NCBI GenBank assembly: GCA_963711495.1
Contig: CAVQEK010000010.1
Location: 62,001-126,000, forward strand
Length of the DNA: 64,000 bases
From: CAVQEK01 sp963711495
GTDB taxonomy: Bacteria > Bacteroidota > Bacteroidia > Cytophagales > Cyclobacteriaceae
Direction of reading: 5' to 3'
Shown here in pieces: positions 26,586 to 36,936 of this stretch (position 1 is the stretch's first letter; the number at the start of each line of letters is the position of its first letter). Made by a program: the position numbers and the translations under genes. The notes below the pieces were generated by a model. The model did not search any database, was not told the origin of the DNA, and was given only the letters and a program-made list of their open reading frames with translations.

Positions 26586-29500
26586 TTTTGATGCTTTTCG
26601 CCAATGGTGGTTTATTATAAGCGTTCGTACATTTGTTTTTTGTCGTCACTGTCAGACTTACAACTTTGTTTCCATAGTTTAAGAACTTATGTTTTGGATT
26701 CTGGTAATCGTAAGTCACATTTCCTTCCGAAGTACTGATGTTCCATTCCCATTGTGTAATACCATCACCTGGCAAACCGTTCAACAAGGTGGATTTATCC
26801 TGGAATTGAATGGTATCACTGATGCAATTGTTCAAGGCAACGAAATCTGCCACCGGGCTTGCGTTAACGACCATAGTAACATCTTTGATCACTGTCACCC
26901 CATTATCATCAGTAAACCGATATTGAATGACATGACTACCAACGCCGGCTCCTTTAGCATTATAATAATAAGCTGTGTCACCAGAGATATCCTCGTAAGA
27001 AACGTTGGGGCCTGACCATTTATCAATAGCCGAAGGATCAGTCGGCAATAACCGCTTATCCTGATTATCACATAAATATTGTGGCACGTCCGGATTAACA
27101 ATCGGCAGTGCATAAACAATTGTTTGTTTTGAATAGGAATCCGAACAACTGTTTGCATTTGTATAGGTATATGTGATTGTATGTATGCCATCACCAGAAA
27201 TTGATGGATCGAAAGAATTACCTGAAATTCCCGGTCCGCTAAAAATTCCTCCTAAAGGAACTCCTGTTAATGCAGATGGAGGATCATCGATCTGATAAGC
27301 ATTGTCCAAACCAAAGAATGTAGGATCGGGTAATGCATGGACAACTATCGATGTATTTTCTACATCAACTGGGCAAGGTCCTGAAGGATCATCGGTAATG
27401 AGGCTCAAAGTGACTGTTTTGCCCTCCTCATTGGCTGCCGGAACATAAACAGCATCCAACTGCATCGGATTAATAAAAGTTCCACTTCCTCCTACCCAGT
27501 AGGCTGAGGTAGCAGATCCGGTAATTTGTCCACTTAGATAAATGGAATCTTTGAAACAAATGGGAGAATATGAACCCGGAATTGATATTGCCTGCTGATT
27601 GATGCTTAATTCCATATCATCGGAAACCGCAGTACAAGGCCCGGATGGATCATTCGTGGTTAAAGTTAATGTCACTAAACCACTGGCTTTGTCGTTTGGT
27701 CCCGGAGTGTAGGTAGCATTCAAATCGCCATTAAAACTAAAAGCGCCATCCCCGGTGGTTGTCCAGGTAGCAGAAGTAGCGGATCCTCCAATTACACCAT
27801 TAAGCGCAACCGTCGAAGTTTCACAAATAACCCGATCTGCTCCTGCATTAACAGTAGGCACACGGTTTATAATGATATTCACTTGATCTGTTACAGCACT
27901 ACAGGGCCCAATGGGATCATCACTGGTAATGGTAAGGGTAACTGTTGTTCCAATTTCGGAGGCCGCCGGAATATATTGAGGATTTAAAGTATTGACATTT
28001 GGAAGGAAAGTACCTAATCCCCCACTCCAGGTAACCGTGTTCACTGATCCACCTTGAGTAGCGTCACTCAAATTGATTATATCGCCTTCGCAAATTGTTT
28101 TATCGACACCGGCAAATATAACAGGGGCTTGATTCACAGCAATCAAAACAGTATCTGCCACTGCAGCGCATGGTCCGACAGGATCATTGGTAGTTAGCCA
28201 CAATTTTACAATACTACCTATTTCACTGACATCAGGGGCATAAATCGTATTAAGCGTGGTCGCATTTGGCGTGAACGTTCCGCTCCCTCCTGACCAGGTT
28301 ACCGCTGTGGCTGAACCTCCAATGGTCGCGTCGGCCATCAACACCGTTGATCCCTCACATGTTACTTTATCTGCTCCAGCCAATACTTCCGGCGCTTTAT
28401 TGATCGTCACCTTCACCGTACTGCTAACAGGCACACAAGGCCCTGAAGGATCGTCACTGGTCAATGTCAATATGATGGTAGTCCCGATTTCGGATGGCGC
28501 CGGTTTGTAATAGGCATTCAGGGTATTTGCATTGGGTGAAAAACTGCCAGATCCTCCACTCCAGGTTACCGAAATGGTTGAGCCTCCCATGGTCGCATCG
28601 CCAAGATCTGCCGAGTCCCCTTCACAGATCACCTTGTCAACTCCTGCGTATACTGTCGGCGCCTGATTTACGGTCAATAACATCGTGTCTGCTACGGCAA
28701 CACACGGCCCAACCGGATCGTTCGTAGTAAGCCAAAGTTTTACCACATTGCTGGTTTCACTGGCATTTGGTGTATAAATTGTATTCAGCGTGGTCGCATT
28801 TGGCGTGAACGTGCCAGCCCCTCCGGACCAGGTTACCGCTGTGGCTGAACCTCCAATGGTCGCGTCGGCCATCAACACCGTTGATCCCTCACAACTGATC
28901 TTGTCGGTTCCGGCATTGGCTTCCGGCGCTTTATTGATCGTCACCTTCACCGTACTGCTAACAGGCACACAAGGCCCTGAAGGATCATCACTGGTCAATG
29001 TCAATATGATGGTAGTCCCGATTTCGGATGGCGCCGGTTTGTAATAGGCATTCAGGGTAGTTGCATTGGGTGAAAAACTGCCTGATCCTCCACTCCAGGT
29101 TACCGAAATGGTTGAGCCTCCCATGGTCGCATCGCCAAGATCTGCCGAGTCCCCTTCACAGATCACCTTGTCAACTCCTGCGTATACTGTCGGCGCCTGG
29201 TTTACCGTCAATAACATCGTATCTGCTACGGCAACACACGGCCCAACCGGATCGTTCGTGGTAAGCCACAGTTTTACCACATTGCTGGTTTCACTGGCAT
29301 TTGGTGTATAAATTGTATTCAGCGTGGTCGCATTTGGCGTGAACGTGCCGCCCCTCCTGGACCAGGTTACCGCTGTGGCTGAACCTCCAATGGTCGCATC
29401 GGCCATCAACACGGTAGATCCCTCACAGCTAATCTTGTCAACGCCGGCGTTGGCTTCAGGAGCTTTATTAATCGTTACCTTCACTGTGCTGCTCACTGGA

Positions 29501-32500
29501 AGACAAGGTCCGGCAGGATCATCACTAGTCAGTGTCAATATTATGGTAGTCCCGATTTCGGATGGCACCGGTTTGTAATAGGCATTCAGGGTATTTGCAT
29601 TGGGTGAAAAACTGCCAGATCCTCCACTCCAGGTTACCGAAATGGTTGAGCCTCCCATGGTCGCATCGCCAAGATCTGCCGAGTCCCCCTCACAGATCAC
29701 CTTGTCAACTCCTGCATATACCGTCGGCGCCTGATTTACTGTCAATAACATCGTGTCTGCAACTGCTACACAAGGGCCTACCGGATCATTGGTCGTCAGC
29801 CACAGTTTCACCACACTGCTCGTTTCACTGGCATCCGGTGTATAAATCGTATTCAAGGTGGCCGCATTCGGTGTGAACGTTCCGGTCCCTCCCGACCAGG
29901 TTACTGATGTCGCTGAACCTCCAATGGTCGCGTCGGCCATCAACACCGTTGATCCCTCACAACTGATCTTGTCGGTTCCGGCGTTTGCTTCCGGCGCTTT
30001 GTTTATTGTTACGTGTACGATGCTGCTTGTTGGGCCGCAAGGACCAGCAGGATCATCACTGGTTAAGGTTAATGTCACAGTTGTACCAATCTCGCTGACT
30101 GCAGGAACATAATATGCATTTAATGTTGTATTATTGGGATAAAAATATCCATTTCCACCAGTCCATTGAATTGAATTTGTGCCTCCACTAAAAGTTGCAT
30201 CATCTAATAAAGTACTATCTCCCTCACAAATTATTTTATCTGTTCCTGCATTCACTATAGGCGAAAGATTTATATGAACAGTTACAAAATCTTCTACCGG
30301 ACCGCAAGGTGAACCTGTCACAGGAAATCCTTGCATACGCAGTACTACATCATGTCCATACTCGCTGGGATCAGGTTGATAAATGGCATTAACGGTATAA
30401 TTGTTTGGTAAAAAACTTCCTGATCCACCAGTCCAGGCAACCGAATCTGTACCACCTGTAATGAAGGCATCAACCATCGAAACAGACTCACCTTCACATA
30501 TTATTTTATCGATTCCGGCATTAACAAAAGCTTCTCTATTTATCACTAAATCTACATAATCAACTACATCAGGGCATACGCTGGCATCAGCTGCCGTCAA
30601 TTTCAATGTTATTGTACCAATTTCCCCAACAGCAGGGGTATAGGTAGGATTGATAATATCGGTTTGATCTAAACTTCCGCTACCATTAATTATAGACCAA
30701 TGTGAAGGAGGAAAAGATGCACCACCTCCAATGGAGGCATCACCAATCAATATACTTCCTGTACCTTCACATGTAACCTGGTCTGCGCCGGCATAAACAA
30801 GATTACCAGGATTAACTATTTGTTTTACATCAACGGAATCCCCCTTACAACCCAATGCAGTTGTATTGATCCTATATATCATTGAATCTACAATCGTATT
30901 GGTATTGGTCAATAATTGAACAATATGATCACCAGTTCCGTCTGAGGCACCTATGATATTTGGACCATTGAAAATGACATGCCAATTAAAGGTTGTAAAT
31001 GGAACATTATTTGGATTAAAAATTTGTATATCCGTGTTACTTCCACTGCACACATCCGGGGCATTAACAGATATCGTTGGTAACGGGTTCACCACCACGT
31101 CCACATTCTGTACCGACACACCGCAGCCGTTGCCACTTGCCGTGAACGTGTAGGTCACCGTCTGCGGCGTCGCATTCGTGTTGGTCAGCGTCTCGCTGAT
31201 CGTCCCCGTGCTCCCGATGCTCTGGCCCGTGTAGTTCACACTCCCCGTCACTCCCGACGGGTATGCCGCCGTCAGCGTGATGTCACCGTTCTCCGTAGCC
31301 GTGCTGTAATCAATGTCTGTCGCCGTCCCGCTGCACAGCGTCCCGTCGTTGTTTGCTATCGTTTCTTTTACACCCGGGTTTACCGTCACCGTGTAGTCCC
31401 CGACCGCCCCGGCACAAAACTCCGGCCCCGGTCCCTGGGTTGTCACCGTATAGGTTACCGTCTCTATGTTGTCTCCCGTGTTGGTCAGGATGTCGTCGAT
31501 CGTGCCCGTACCGTTCGTGTTCCCCGTGATGTTCCCGCTTGTCGTACTGGTCCAGTTGAAGATCACTCCCCCTACACTGCTCACCGGCGTGAAACTCAGT
31601 TGCGCTCCGCTGCAGATCGTCGTGTTCCCCGGCAGGTTGGTCAGGTCCGGCGACGGGTTCACCACCACGTCCACATTCTGTACCGACACACCGCAGCCGT
31701 TGCCACTTGCCGTGAACGTGTAGGTCACCGTCTGCGGCGTAGCATTCGTGTTGGTCAGCGTCTCGCTGATCGTCCCCGTGCTCCCGATGCTCTGGCCCGT
31801 GTAGTTCACACTCCCCGTCACTCCCGCCGGGTATGCCGCCGTCAGCGTGATGTCACCGTTCTCCGTAGCCGTGCTGTAATCAATGTCTGTCGCCGTCCCG
31901 CTGCACAGCGTCCCGTCGTTGTTTGCTATCGTTTCTTTTACACCCGGGTTTACCGTCACCGTGTAGTCCCCGACCGCCCCGGCACAAAACTCCGGCCCCG
32001 GTCCCTGGGTTGTCACCGTATAGGTTACCGTCTCTATGTTGTCTCCCGTGTTGGTCAGGATGTCGTCGATCGTGCCCGTACCGTTCGTGTTCCCCGTGAT
32101 GTTCCCGCTTGTCGAACTGGTCCAGTTGAAGATCACTCCCCCTACACTGCTCACCGGCGTGAAACTCAGTTGCGCTCCGCTGCAGATCGTCGTGTTCCCC
32201 GGCAGGTTGGTCAGGTCCGGCGACGGGTTCACCACCACGTCCACATTCTGTACCGACACACCGCAGCCGTTGCCACTTGCCGTGAACGTGTAGGTCACCG
32301 TCTGCGGCGTAGCATTCGTGTTGGTCAGCGTCTCGCTGATCGTCCCCGTGCTCCCGATGCTCTGGCCCGTGTAGTTCACACTCCCCGTCACTCCCGCCGG
32401 GTATGCCGCCGTCAGCGTGATGTCACCGTTCTCCGTAGCCGTGCTGTAATCAATGTCTGTCGCCGTCCCGCTGCACAGCGTCCCGTCGTTGTTGGCTATC

Positions 32501-35500
32501 GTTTCTTTTACACCCGGGTTTACCGTAATATTTATATCCAAAGTATTTCCCACACATCCAGCACCACTCGTTGGAGATACTCTATAGGTTAGTATTTGAA
32601 TATTATCTGAAGAGTTGGTTAAATATTGATTAATACTATTCCCAGAACCAGAACTTGCACCAACTATGCCACCCGGATTACTTTGGACGACCCAAGTATA
32701 ACTTACAGGATTCACACCATTTGGTGTACTCAAAGAAACATTAGTAGTTGATAACGAACAGATTGTTTCTGAAGCAGGAGTTGCTAATAAGTCGGGTAAC
32801 GGGCTTGAACTAATATCAACCTGATCCTGAACTGAGCATAAGCCATAATTTGGATCATTGTCGGTAACAGTTACTGTGAAAGTCACATTACCGGAAGATG
32901 ATGCAGTATAAGTCGCATTTGCATCATTGTCATTTGTTAAATCAGCATTTGGTATCCAACTATACAAATAAGAACCACTTCCACCAGTGGCATTAGCTAT
33001 TAAAGTTGTGTTCGACCCAACACAAATGGTATTATCACTTGAGGAAGCTACCACGCTCAGCGCGTTGTTTACATTCACCACCGCCGTCTGGGTCAGCTGC
33101 CGGCTGCATCCGGTCGTCCCGTTGCCCGCCACCACATTGAAGGTCGCCGTCGCTGTTAATGACCCTGTCGGTAAATTGATCGTTCCCCCTGTTCCCGCTA
33201 CCGGGCTCCCTACATTCGATGTGCCGCTCCGCAACTGGTAGCTCACCCCTGACTCACTGCCCTGTACCTGGATGTTCGTGCTCCCGTTGTAACATACATA
33301 GTCGCTCACCGCGCTCACCGTTAACCCGTTGTCCGGCAAGGCGTTCACCTGGACGTCTACCTGGTCCTGCGCCGTGCAACTGCTGTAATTTCCATTGGCG
33401 TCCGTGATCGTTACCGTGAAGGTCACCGGGCCCGTGCCGCTTGGCGTATAGGTCGGCCCTGAGGTCCCCGCTCCGGACAGGTCTCCGTTTGGCAGCCAAC
33501 TGTAACTGTAACTCCCGCTGCCTCCCACCGCCGCCGCGTTCAGTACCGTGCTCCCACCCTCGCAGATCACATTCTGCACTGCACTGGCTACCACGCTCAG
33601 CGCGTTGTTTACATTCACCACCGCCGTCTGGGTCAGCTGCCGGCTGCATCCGGTCGTCCCGTTGCCCGCCACCACATTGAAGGTCGCCGTCGCTGTTAAT
33701 GACCCTGTCGGTAAATTGATCGTTCCCCCTGTTCCCGCTACCGGGCTCCCTACATTCGATGTGCCGCTCCGCAACTGGTAGCTCACCCCTGACTCACTGC
33801 CCTGTACCTGGATGTTCGTGCTCCCGTTGTAACATACATAGTCGCTCACCGCGCTCACCGTTAACCCGTTGTCCGGCAAGGCGTTCACCTGGACGTCTAC
33901 CTGGTCCTGCGCCGTGCAACTGCTGTAATTTCCATTGGCGTCCGTGATCGTTACCGTGAAGGTCACCGGGCCCGTGCCGCTTGGCGTATAGGTCGGCCCT
34001 GAGGTCCCCGCTCCGGACAGGTCTCCGTTTGGCAGCCAACTGTAACTGTAACTCCCGCTGCCTCCCACCGCCGCTGCGTTCAGTACCGTGCTCCCACCCT
34101 CGCAGATCACATTCTGCACTGCACTGGCTACCACGCTCAGCGCGTTGTTTACATTCACCACCGCCGTCTGGGTCAGCTGCCGGCTGCATCCGGTCGTCCC
34201 GTTGCCCGCCACCACATTGAAGGTCGCCGTCGCTGTTAATGCCCCTGTCGGTAAATTGATCGTTCCCCCTGTTCCCGCTACCGGGCTCCCTACATTCGAT
34301 GTGCCGCTCCGCAACTGGTAGCTCACCCCTGACTCACTGCCCTGTACCTGGATGTTCGTGCTCCCGTTGTAACATACATAGTCGCTCACCGCGCTCACCG
34401 TTAACCCGTTGTCCGGCAAGGCGTTCACCTGGACGTCTACCTGGTCCTGCGCCGTGCAACTGCTGTAATTTCCATTGGCGTCCGTGATCGTTACCGTGAA
34501 GGTCACCGGGCCCGTGCCGCTTGGCGTATAGGTCGGCCCTGAGGTCCCCGCTCCGGACAGGTCTCCGTTTGGCAGCCAACTGTAACTGTAACTCCCGCTG
34601 CCTCCCACCGCCGCTGCGTTCAGTACCGTGCTCCCACCCTCGCAGATCACATTCTGCACTGCACTGGCTACCACGCTCAGCGCGTTGTTTACATTCACTA
34701 CCGCCGTCTGGGTCAGCTGCCGGCTGCATCCGGTCGTCCCGTTGCCCGCCACCACATTGAAGGTCGCCGTCGCTGTTAATGCCCCTGTCGGTAAATTGAT
34801 CGTTCCCCCTGTTCCCGCTACCGGGCTCCCTACATTCGATGTGCCGCTCCGCAACTGGTAGCTCACCCCTGACTCACTGCCCTGTACCTGGATGTTCGTG
34901 CTCCCGTTGTAACATACATAGTCGCTCACCGCGCTCACCGTTAACCCGTTGTCCGGCAAGGCGTTCACCTGGACGTCTACCTGGTCCTGCGCCGTGCAAC
35001 TGCTGTAATTTCCATTGGCGTCCGTGATCGTTACCGTGAAGGTCACCGGGCCCGTGCCGCTTGGCGTATAGGTCGGCCCTGAGGTCCCCGCTCCGGACAG
35101 GTCTCCGTTTGGCAGCCAACTGTAACTGTAACTCCCGCTGCCTCCCACCGCCGCTGCGTTCAGTACCGTGCTCCCACCCTCGCAGATCACATTCTGCACT
35201 GCACTGGCTACCACGCTCAGCGCGTTGTTTACATTCACTACCGCCGTCTGGGTCAGCTGCCGGCTGCATCCGGTCGTCCCGTTGCCCGCCACCACATTGA
35301 AGGTCGCCGTCGCTGTTAATGCCCCTGTCGGTAAATTGATCGTTCCCCCTGTTCCCGCTACCGGGCTCCCTACATTCGATGTGCCGCTCCGCAACTGGTA
35401 GCTCACCCCTGACTCACTGCCCTGTACCTGGATGTTCGTGCTCCCGTTGTAACATACATAGTCGCTCACCGCGCTCACCGTTAACCCGTTGTCCGGCAAG

Positions 35501-36834
35501 GCGTTCACCTGGACGTCTACCTGGTCCTGCGCCGTGCAACTGCTGTAATTTCCATTGGCGTCCGTGATCGTTACCGTGAAGGTCACCGGGCCCGTGCCGC
35601 TTGGCGTATAGGTCGGCCCTGAGGTCCCCGCTCCGGACAGGTCTCCGTTTGGCAGCCAACTGTAACTGTAACTCCCGCTGCCTCCCACCGCCGCTGCGTT
35701 CAGTACCGTGCTCCCACCCTCGCAGATCACATTCTGCACTGCACTGGCTACCACGCTCAGCGCGTTGTTTACATTCACCACCGCCGTCTGGGTCAGCTGC
35801 CGGCTGCATCCGGTCGTCCCGTTGCCCGCCACCACATTGAAGGTCGCCGTCGCTGTTAATGACCCTGTCGGTAAATTGATCGTTCCCCCTGTTCCCGCTA
35901 CCGGGCTCCCTACATTCGATGTGCCGCTCCGCAACTGGTAGCTCACCCCTGACTCACTGCCCTGTACCTGGATGTTCGTGCTCCCGTTGTAACATACATA
36001 GTCGCTCACCGCGCTCACCGTTAACCCGTTGTCCGGCAAGGCGTTCACGGTCAAGGTTGCATAGATAGAATTAGTCGAACAACCGGCAGAACCTGTAACA
36101 ACACATCTGTACTTATAATTATTTAGTCCTGTAACATCTGAAATGTTCAGCGTATTTGAATTAAATCCACCATAAACACCTCCATCCAACGAGCCGTCAA
36201 CATCACCAAATCCACCCCCATTATCCCGCTGCCATTGATACGTAACAGAGGATCCATCATCAAGAATGTTAAAGTTGGTAACTGTACCACTGCAAACAGA
36301 AACATCACTTGGCCCTGACAGGATGGAGAAACTTGACAATGATGCACAGTCAGTGCCATCATTAAAACCCGCAATAATTGCAGTGCCTCCATTACGTTGA
36401 ATGGTTCCTGAAGATGACGCCGTTGATCTTATATTTAAACCACTGATAGTAATTTGATCAAGCATGACTGAACCATCTGTCGAGAATGTAACAGCTATCG
36501 AATTGAGCGATACGACCATCGAAACGCTAGTGACACCACCAACATTAGTTGAGATTGTTCCAATTCCTGGTTGAAATTCAAAATCACCCACTGAAGGTGT
36601 TAGTGTAAATGTCTGATTTGCAATGTTGGGCTGAAAATCCCCATCTATACCCTCGGCAATTACAATATCACCCAAAGATGAATAACTACCACTTACACAA
36701 ATATCATTTAAAGATGGACTAGTAATACTTACACTAGCATAGGAACTGATGTGGAAAACCAACAGGAATACCAGAAAAAAGACGGCAATAGTCTTCCACA
36801 ATTTTGAGCTATTTGAAAAATGAAAATTCATCAA
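26524..36834 (-). CDS. Giant Ig/PKD-like repeat adhesin, main body (frameshift at 3' end)
   Basis: A 3436-aa frame. A signal peptide (ending near SSYAS) leads to a stalk of about 30 Ig-like/PKD-like domains of 85-100 aa. Three families of internal tandem repeats are present: 180 aa (residues about 262-1263), 190 aa (about 1436-1917) and 178 aa (two 89-aa domains per unit, about 2270-2950). The last 270 residues have PKD-like folds with CSDSYSKQTI and TVTTKNKC. The frame then runs into ...EANFVVRKCSIW and stops at 26524. The in-frame continuation is present one base out in 24666-26585, so the intact protein would be about 4,050 aa and surface-anchored through T9SS. It is likely a cell-cell or cell-surface adhesin, preceded by a lipoprotein and an outer-membrane barrel on the same strand. 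The GC content of the repeats is far above that of the flanking sequence. Confidence 0.85.
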   Translation of the reverse strand: MMNFHFSNSSKLWKTIAVFFLVFLLVFHISSYASVSITSPSLNDICVSGSYSSLGDIVIAEGIDGDFQPNIANQTFTLTPSVGDFEFQPGIGTISTNVGGVTSVSMVVSLNSIAVTFSTDGSVMLDQITISGLNIRSTASSSGTIQRNGGTAIIAGFNDGTDCASLSSFSILSGPSDVSVCSGTVTNFNILDDGSSVTYQWQRDNGGGFGDVDGSLDGGVYGGFNSNTLNISDVTGLNNYKYRCVVTGSAGCSTNSIYATLTVNALPDNGLTVSAVSDYVCYNGSTNIQVQGSESGVSYQLRSGTSNVGSPVAGTGGTINLPTGSLTATATFNVVAGNGTTGCSRQLTQTAVVNVNNALSVVASAVQNVICEGGSTVLNAAAVGGSGSYSYSWLPNGDLSGAGTSGPTYTPSGTGPVTFTVTITDANGNYSSCTAQDQVDVQVNALPDNGLTVSAVSDYVCYNGSTNIQVQGSESGVSYQLRSGTSNVGSPVAGTGGTINLPTGALTATATFNVVAGNGTTGCSRQLTQTAVVNVNNALSVVASAVQNVICEGGSTVLNAAAVGGSGSYSYSWLPNGDLSGAGTSGPTYTPSGTGPVTFTVTITDANGNYSSCTAQDQVDVQVNALPDNGLTVSAVSDYVCYNGSTNIQVQGSESGVSYQLRSGTSNVGSPVAGTGGTINLPTGALTATATFNVVAGNGTTGCSRQLTQTAVVNVNNALSVVASAVQNVICEGGSTVLNAAAVGGSGSYSYSWLPNGDLSGAGTSGPTYTPSGTGPVTFTVTITDANGNYSSCTAQDQVDVQVNALPDNGLTVSAVSDYVCYNGSTNIQVQGSESGVSYQLRSGTSNVGSPVAGTGGTINLPTGALTATATFNVVAGNGTTGCSRQLTQTAVVNVNNALSVVASAVQNVICEGGSTVLNAAAVGGSGSYSYSWLPNGDLSGAGTSGPTYTPSGTGPVTFTVTITDANGNYSSCTAQDQVDVQVNALPDNGLTVSAVSDYVCYNGSTNIQVQGSESGVSYQLRSGTSNVGSPVAGTGGTINLPTGSLTATATFNVVAGNGTTGCSRQLTQTAVVNVNNALSVVASAVQNVICEGGSTVLNAAAVGGSGSYSYSWLPNGDLSGAGTSGPTYTPSGTGPVTFTVTITDANGNYSSCTAQDQVDVQVNALPDNGLTVSAVSDYVCYNGSTNIQVQGSESGVSYQLRSGTSNVGSPVAGTGGTINLPTGSLTATATFNVVAGNGTTGCSRQLTQTAVVNVNNALSVVASSSDNTICVGSNTTLIANATGGSGSYLYSWIPNADLTNDNDANATYTASSSGNVTFTVTVTDNDPNYGLCSVQDQVDISSSPLPDLLATPASETICSLSTTNVSLSTPNGVNPVSYTWVVQSNPGGIVGASSGSGNSINQYLTNSSDNIQILTYRVSPTSGAGCVGNTLDINITVNPGVKETIANNDGTLCSGTATDIDYSTATENGDITLTAAYPAGVTGSVNYTGQSIGSTGTISETLTNTNATPQTVTYTFTASGNGCGVSVQNVDVVVNPSPDLTNLPGNTTICSGAQLSFTPVSSVGGVIFNWTSSTSGNITGNTNGTGTIDDILTNTGDNIETVTYTVTTQGPGPEFCAGAVGDYTVTVNPGVKETIANNDGTLCSGTATDIDYSTATENGDITLTAAYPAGVTGSVNYTGQSIGSTGTISETLTNTNATPQTVTYTFTASGNGCGVSVQNVDVVVNPSPDLTNLPGNTTICSGAQLSFTPVSSVGGVIFNWTSTTSGNITGNTNGTGTIDDILTNTGDNIETVTYTVTTQGPGPEFCAGAVGDYTVTVNPGVKETIANNDGTLCSGTATDIDYSTATENGDITLTAAYPSGVTGSVNYTGQSIGSTGTISETLTNTNATPQTVTYTFTASGNGCGVSVQNVDVVVNPLPTISVNAPDVCSGSNTDIQIFNPNNVPFTTFNWHVIFNGPNIIGASDGTGDHIVQLLTNTNTIVDSMIYRINTTALGCKGDSVDVKQIVNPGNLVYAGADQVTCEGTGSILIGDASIGGGASFPPSHWSIINGSGSLDQTDIINPTYTPAVGEIGTITLKLTAADASVCPDVVDYVDLVINREAFVNAGIDKIICEGESVSMVDAFITGGTDSVAWTGGSGSFLPNNYTVNAIYQPDPSEYGHDVVLRMQGFPVTGSPCGPVEDFVTVHINLSPIVNAGTDKIICEGDSTLLDDATFSGGTNSIQWTGGNGYFYPNNTTLNAYYVPAVSEIGTTVTLTLTSDDPAGPCGPTSSIVHVTINKAPEANAGTDKISCEGSTVLMADATIGGSATSVTWSGGTGTFTPNAATLNTIYTPDASETSSVVKLWLTTNDPVGPCVAVADTMLLTVNQAPTVYAGVDKVICEGDSADLGDATMGGSTISVTWSGGSGSFSPNANTLNAYYKPVPSEIGTTIILTLTSDDPAGPCLPVSSTVKVTINKAPEANAGVDKISCEGSTVLMADATIGGSATAVTWSRRGGTFTPNATTLNTIYTPNASETSNVVKLWLTTNDPVGPCVAVADTMLLTVNQAPTVYAGVDKVICEGDSADLGDATMGGSTISVTWSGGSGSFSPNATTLNAYYKPAPSEIGTTIILTLTSDDPSGPCVPVSSTVKVTINKAPEANAGTDKISCEGSTVLMADATIGGSATAVTWSGGAGTFTPNATTLNTIYTPNASETSNVVKLWLTTNDPVGPCVAVADTMLLTVNQAPTVYAGVDKVICEGDSADLGDATMGGSTISVTWSGGSGSFSPNANTLNAYYKPAPSEIGTTIILTLTSDDPSGPCVPVSSTVKVTINKAPEVLAGADKVTCEGSTVLMADATIGGSATAVTWSGGSGTFTPNATTLNTIYAPDVSEIGSIVKLWLTTNDPVGPCAAVADTVLIAVNQAPVIFAGVDKTICEGDIINLSDATQGGSVNTVTWSGGLGTFLPNVNTLNPQYIPAASEIGTTVTLTITSDDPIGPCSAVTDQVNIIINRVPTVNAGADRVICETSTVALNGVIGGSATSATWTTTGDGAFSFNGDLNATYTPGPNDKASGLVTLTLTTNDPSGPCTAVSDDMELSINQQAISIPGSYSPICFKDSIYLSGQITGSATSAYWVGGSGTFINPMQLDAVYVPAANEEGKTVTLSLITDDPSGPCPVDVENTSIVVHALPDPTFFGLDNAYQIDDPPSALTGVPLGGIFSGPGISGNSFDPSISGDGIHTITYTYTNANSCSDSYSKQTIVYALPIVNPDVPQYLCDNQDKRLLPTDPSAIDKWSGPNVSYEDISGDTAYYYNAKGAGVGSHVIQYRFTDDNGVTVIKDVTMVVNASPVADFVALNNCISDTIQFQDKSTLLNGLPGDGITQWEWNISTSEGNVTYDYQNPKHKFLNYGNKVVSLTVTTKNKCTNAYNKPPLAKSIKIGAVPEANFVVRKCSIWRQY
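28071..30010. repeat. 534-bp tandem repeats (two 89-aa Ig-like domains each), diverged
   Basis: The segment GTGAACGT...GACCAGGTTAC recurs at about 28270, 28804, 29338 and 29872, giving a 534-bp period with roughly 90% or better nucleotide identity between units. Each unit encodes two domains that begin APEANAG(T/V)DKISCEG and APTVYAGVDKVICEG. Older single-domain copies continue on both sides (about 27600-30300) with lower similarity. One copy has WSRRGGTF where the others have WSGG. Confidence 0.85.
31083..32526. repeat. 570-bp tandem repeats inside giant adhesin (2.5 copies)
   Basis: Sequence at 31083, 31653 and 32223 is near-identical for up to 570 bp, giving about 2.5 copies (three of the first domain, two of the second). 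In the protein these are GVKETIANNDGTLCSG domains alternating with PSPDLTNLPGNTTICSG domains. The few differences are single bases. The block is clearly more GC-rich than the unique sequence just outside it at 30960-31080 and 32530-33040. Confidence 0.9.
33047..36048. repeat. 540-bp near-perfect tandem repeats inside giant adhesin (5.6 copies)
   Basis: The sequence repeats every 540 bp exactly (for example CGCGTTGTTT at 33061, 33601, 34141, 34681, 35221 and 35761). Each unit encodes 180 aa: one domain beginning ALPDNGLTVSAVSDYVCYNG and one beginning AVQNVICEGGSTVLNAAA. There are six copies of the first domain and five of the second. Units differ only at scattered single sites, e.g. GACCCT in the first, second and sixth and GCCCCT in the third to fifth. 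Partial base counts give 53-65% G+C per 60-base line here against 33% in a line of the N-terminal flank. Confidence 0.95.
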
Positions 36835-36936
36835 TGATATGATATTCCTAAAAGTGTGTAAATATTCTATTCAATAGATAATTATTTTCAGGTTTTTGTA
36901 ACCTCAGTGATAAACCCTAACTTTTATATATATAAT

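Noticed and set aside
31600..32592. Long open frames on the plus strand inside the adhesin repeats (up to 330 codons, Arg/His-rich)
   Set aside because: They are antisense to the giant adhesin, recur at every repeat with the same sequence, and owe their length to the GC-rich repeat composition. The encoded strings are low-complexity and match no family.
33047..36048. CRISPR-like or satellite repeat array
   Set aside because: The units are 540 bp long, in frame and encode domains; there are no short repeats with unique spacers.
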